DNA of 64,000 nt from the NCBI RefSeq assembly GCF_041358175.1, contig NZ_JBGKBE010000001.1:310001-374000 (forward strand). Direction: 5' to 3'. Both the position numbers and the translations under genes were made by a program. The notes under the pieces were generated by a model that worked only from the letters and a program-made list of their open reading frames with translations, searched no databases and was not told the DNA's origin. The stretch comes from Muriicola sp041358175 (GTDB lineage Bacteria > Bacteroidota > Bacteroidia > Flavobacteriales > Flavobacteriaceae). This document shows, in pieces, positions 61,049 through 64,000 of this stretch. How positions within the stretch are numbered: position 1 is the stretch's first letter; each line of letters opens with the position of its first letter.

Positions 61049-63577
61049 ATGGAGAATCGTCAGGATCAGATCAACCGCCTAACCGAAAAACTGGAATTAC
61101 TAAGTCAGGTACACTCCCATTTTTCAGAAGAAATTAAAGCCCTTAGAGTCGAGATCGATCAGCTGAAAAATGAAGCTGTAACAGCCCCCGCACCTGAGGA
61201 AGTACCGGAGAAAAAAGCCCCCGCTGCGGAGGCTGCAATACCAGAGGTATTAGCCCAGAGGGAAGAAAGGGAGGTGGCTGGAAGGAACTACTACCGACTT
61301 AACAGCAATAAAATTCTGGGGGGAGTTTGCTCCGGGATGGCTGATAGCACAGGGATGAACCTGGCGTTAATGCGCTTTTTGTGGGTGGTCTTTGCCCTGC
61401 TGTTTTGCATAGGAGTAGTTGTCTATATGATCCTGTGGGTTAGCCTCCCGGAAAAGGAAAGTTTGTCTGCTTCTACCCCTGCAACACCATTTCAGGATTT
61501 AGGAGATGGGAAGGCCACTCCTGAAGTTTCTACCAATGAGAAAACTTCAGATCTCGAAAAGTATATCGGAGAGAATATCATTAGCAAGATCGGTATTGCC
61601 GTGCTGATTATCGGGGTAGGGATAGGAGCTAAATACTCCATTGAGAATGATCTTATCAGTCCGCTGGTTCGCATCCTGCTGGGGTATCTGGTAGGGGCGG
61701 CACTTTTGGGACTTAGTTTCCGCCTGCAAAAGAAGTACGACAATTTTAGTGCAGTACTGTTCAGTGGTGCCATGACTATCTTTTATTTTATTACCTATGC
61801 GGCATATGATTTTTACGGCTTATTCCCGTCTTATGCAGCCTTTCTGATGATGGTATTGTTTACGGTAGCTACGGTTGCAGCTTCCCTTCAGCTTAACAAA
61901 CAGTTTATTGCACATATCGGCCTGGTTGGTGCTTATGCCGTTCCTTTTTTACTCAGTACCGGGGAAGGAAATGCCCTGGTGTTGTTTAGTTATATGACCA
62001 TTATTAACAGTGGAATCCTTGTGGTTGCCTTTAAAAAATACTGGAAACCCTTATACCTGGCAGCATTCGGGCTAAGCTGGCTTATTGTTGTGAGTTGGGT
62101 GGCTGCGGCCTATGATGCCGAAGTCCATTTTATCCTTGCTATGGCCTTCAGTGCGCTGTTCTTTTTGCTTTTCTACGCTACCTTCCTGGCCTATAAAATC
62201 CTGAAGAAAGAGGTTTACTCATCCCTGGATATCGTTCTGGTTATGGCCAATTCCTTTATTTTCTACGGGCTTGGCTATGGCTTACTTTCCGGGCAGGCCG
62301 ATGGAGAAAATTACCTCGGGCTATTTACGCTGGGCAATGCCATCCTGCATCTTGGGATTGGAATTCTCGTGTACTACCGAAAAGGGATCGACAGGAATAT
62401 CTTTTACCTTATTTCCGGATTGGTACTGGTCTTCCTTACGCTCAGTATTCCGGTTGAACTTGATGGGAGCTGGGTAACTCTCTTATGGTTAGGAGAAGCC
62501 CTTGTCCTCTTCTATATCGGTAAAACCAAAAAGGCGCCTATCTATGAAAAACTCGCCTACCCACTTCTGCTATTGACTGCAATAAGCCTTGTGCAAGACT
62601 GGGTTTGGGCCTACGAAGATGCTGAAGAAGCTTTTACAGCATTCCTGAATCCTACTTTTCTTACCTCTGCCCTCTTTTGTGCAGCTTTGGCTTACTTTAA
62701 TTATCTGTACCACAATCAGAAGTACCAGGGAGCCTATGAGGAGAATACAGGGATATGGCGACTTATCTCCATAGGTTTAGGCAGCTTACTTCTACTGGGT
62801 ATTTACGCTTCAGTTGCCCTGGAGATAAGTTACTATTGGGAAGGCCGGTTCCTGGCCTCTGAGACCGAAGTTTCTTATGGCAGGAGTTATAACTATGATC
62901 TGAGGGCTTTTCAAACCCTCTGGGGAATGATATATTTCTTGGGATATACTGCTACCCTGTTATTTGTAAATTCCCAATGGATCAAAAGCAGGATGCTTGG
63001 TGTGCTGGGGCTTTGTCTGGCAGGCCTTGGGCTCGTATTCTTTCTAACGGTAGGCCTCTATGATCTGAGTGAACTGAGGGAGAGCTACCTGGGCGAAAGT
63101 TTTAATGAAGGCTTTGATGCAGGGATATTCCACCTCCTGATCCGGTACATTGCCATTCTTTTTATGGGCCTCGTTTTTTTCGTGTCCTATCGCTATTTAA
63201 AGAGCAGCTTTCAAAAGGCGGCATTTACCCCGGCCTGGGATCTCATCCTGGCCGTATCCCTGTTATGGGTCCTGAGTAGCGAATTGATCCATTGGCTCGA
63301 CCTTGGCGGGGCGGATCGGCTTTACAAACTATGGATAACCATCTTTTGGGGTATGTATGCACTTGCTCTGATCAGCATAGGTATCTGGAAGGGCAGGAAA
63401 CACCTTCGTATCACCGCTTTGGTGTTATTCAGCATTACGCTCATCAAATTGGTATTTTATGACCTGGCCAACCTGAATACCCTGGCAAAAACGGGCCTTT
63501 TTGTGGTCCTGGGTGTCTTATTGCTTATCATTTCCTTTCTGTACAACAAATTCAGAAGTCGGATTTGGGGAGAATAA
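61049..63577 (+). CDS. PspC-DUF2339 fusion membrane protein
   Basis: A 842-aa protein in three parts. A coiled coil (residues 4-45) is followed by an acidic Ala/Pro linker. A PspC domain covers about 81-136 (YRLNSNKILGGVCSGMADSTG, then one membrane helix). A long DUF2339 region of about 20 helices (ISKIGIAVLIIGVGIGAKYSIEN onward) fills the rest. DUF2339 proteins are giant polytopic proteins of unknown function; PspC domains belong to envelope stress sensing. The fusion suggests an envelope-stress role. TATCTTTAG at 60992-61000 is a possible -7 box. Confidence 0.88.
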   Translation: MENRQDQINRLTEKLELLSQVHSHFSEEIKALRVEIDQLKNEAVTAPAPEEVPEKKAPAAEAAIPEVLAQREEREVAGRNYYRLNSNKILGGVCSGMADSTGMNLALMRFLWVVFALLFCIGVVVYMILWVSLPEKESLSASTPATPFQDLGDGKATPEVSTNEKTSDLEKYIGENIISKIGIAVLIIGVGIGAKYSIENDLISPLVRILLGYLVGAALLGLSFRLQKKYDNFSAVLFSGAMTIFYFITYAAYDFYGLFPSYAAFLMMVLFTVATVAASLQLNKQFIAHIGLVGAYAVPFLLSTGEGNALVLFSYMTIINSGILVVAFKKYWKPLYLAAFGLSWLIVVSWVAAAYDAEVHFILAMAFSALFFLLFYATFLAYKILKKEVYSSLDIVLVMANSFIFYGLGYGLLSGQADGENYLGLFTLGNAILHLGIGILVYYRKGIDRNIFYLISGLVLVFLTLSIPVELDGSWVTLLWLGEALVLFYIGKTKKAPIYEKLAYPLLLLTAISLVQDWVWAYEDAEEAFTAFLNPTFLTSALFCAALAYFNYLYHNQKYQGAYEENTGIWRLISIGLGSLLLLGIYASVALEISYYWEGRFLASETEVSYGRSYNYDLRAFQTLWGMIYFLGYTATLLFVNSQWIKSRMLGVLGLCLAGLGLVFFLTVGLYDLSELRESYLGESFNEGFDAGIFHLLIRYIAILFMGLVFFVSYRYLKSSFQKAAFTPAWDLILAVSLLWVLSSELIHWLDLGGADRLYKLWITIFWGMYALALISIGIWKGRKHLRITALVLFSITLIKLVFYDLANLNTLAKTGLFVVLGVLLLIISFLYNKFRSRIWGE

Positions 63578-63639
63578 GGGAGATTGTACTACTGTACCGT
63601 TAATCCGATTTAATCGACGTATGACCTCCTGTCCGGAGC

Positions 63640-63690
63640 TTCACCACAGGATTTTGGGGTTTCACAACAATTATAGGCCGCTTCACCACA
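63640..63690 (+). promoter_or_regulatory. Three direct repeats with 21-bp period, LytTR-type operator candidate
   Basis: TTCACCACA (63640-63648), TTCACAACA (63661-63669) and TTCACCACA (63682-63690). Start-to-start distance is exactly 21 bp twice, i.e. 9-bp sites with 12-bp gaps, two helical turns. This is the geometry of LytTR-domain binding sites. They occupy the -33 position and beyond relative to a possible -7 box TATCTTAT at 63699-63706, so an activator role is likely. The gene controlled is the 42-aa membrane protein at 63741. Confidence 0.6.
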
Positions 63691-63740
63691 AAATGAGGTA
63701 TCTTATATAGAGAAAATGAACGTATAAATCCCTCGTCGCT

Positions 63741-63869
63741 ATGGAAACAAATACAGAAAAACACCCCATTTTAAACAAGATTTTAATGGCCTTAAATATC
63801 AGTCTGGAGGTAATCCTGGTGCTGATCGCCCTTGGTTTTATAATTGGGTTGTACGGAATTTTGAGTTAG
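63741..63869 (+). CDS. Small membrane protein, 42 aa
   Basis: A short frame from ATG 63741 to TAG 63867-63869. It encodes METNTEKHPILNKILMALN followed by one membrane helix (LEVILVLIALGFIIGLYGIL). No family recognised. It has 21-bp-period direct repeats upstream and a strong terminator 25 bases downstream, so it is a self-contained unit, probably a regulated stress or membrane microprotein. Confidence 0.65.
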   Translation: METNTEKHPILNKILMALNISLEVILVLIALGFIIGLYGILS

Positions 63870-63894
63870 TGCTTGTTTTTTCATCAAATGGAAA

Positions 63895-63923
63895 AAGCCT
63901 TTGCAGAAGCAGGGGCTTTTTTT
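63895..63923 (+). terminator. Intrinsic terminator after the 42-aa gene
   Basis: AAGCC-TTTGC, loop AGAA, GCAGG-GGCTT (two G:U pairs) and a T-run to 63923; A-tract on the 5' side makes it possibly two-way. Confidence 0.82.
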
Positions 63924-64000
63924 ATGATTGACCCACCCCTCAATTTCCTTCCTTATCTCATCCAAAACCCAGCTCAGATTATTTTTAACGTCAGGGTTAC

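Noticed and set aside
63924..64000. Gene at the right edge of the window on either strand
   Set aside because: A plus-strand ATG sits on the terminator T-run, and a minus-strand frame (reading DEIRKEIEGW) has no stop before the terminator; 77 bases are too few to decide.

Overview
The window is an ordinary-looking chromosomal segment of a member of the Flavobacteriaceae (Bacteroidota). The evidence is the set of lineage-typical genes and orders (purN / viroplasmin-type RNase H / PfkB kinase / long PurF-like enzyme / sodA; AddA-like helicase next to kbl; rsmI / tdk / alr / mscL / asd), the near absence of Shine-Dalgarno sequences, and repeated promoters of the Bacteroidota type (TTG, about 19 nt, TAnnTTTG). 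No transposase, integrase, phage gene or CRISPR array was seen.

Layout. 1-3708: purine synthesis (purN end, RNase H, PfkB kinase, PurF-like amidophosphoribosyltransferase). 3709-4400: a gene-free stretch holding three tandem copies of a small RNA, each with its own promoter box and intrinsic terminator. 4401-14435: sodA, an AddAB-like helicase/nuclease pair split by kbl and an OmpA-family gene, and an SDR. 14567-14987: tRNA-Ala(GGC) followed by a 140-bp tandem duplication. 14988-24818: stress protein, acetyltransferase, MATE pump, crotonase, a membrane LytTR regulator with an acyltransferase behind repeat-type sites, queD, lpxH, recJ, and a divergent OsmC / AhpD-like pair sharing a perfect palindrome. 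24831-36899: DUF819, rsmI, tdk, alr, mscL, asd, a prolyl oligopeptidase, an orphan ABC ATPase, a GntP permease and a FAD oxidase. 36935-42658: fatty-acid start genes (yceD, rpmF, fabH, accB, accC), pdxA and ribE.

42676-48686 is the most interesting protein-coding block. It is a five-gene leftward run (putative permuted ATP-grasp, class I glutamine amidotransferase, GCS2-type carboxylate-amine ligase, classical ATP-grasp with a lysine-rich tail, alpha/beta-hydrolase) facing a second, divergent esterase. It looks like a small-peptide or amide biosynthesis system whose product cannot be named from sequence. 48699-54991 holds a sugar acyltransferase-like membrane protein, a sodium:solute symporter, a TauE/SafE transporter, an MltF-like transglycosylase and a CotH-like protein.

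55714-59211 is a second notable block: an ECF sigma factor, a 63-aa protein, an MscS-like channel, a YegP-type protein, a DUF3078 outer-membrane protein and a second MscL that is nearly identical to the one at 29471. It resembles an osmotic or envelope stress module. The end of the window has an MsrA-like protein, DoxX, a haem-binding protein, a PspC-DUF2339 fusion, and a 42-aa membrane protein preceded by three 9-bp direct repeats with an exact 21-bp period.
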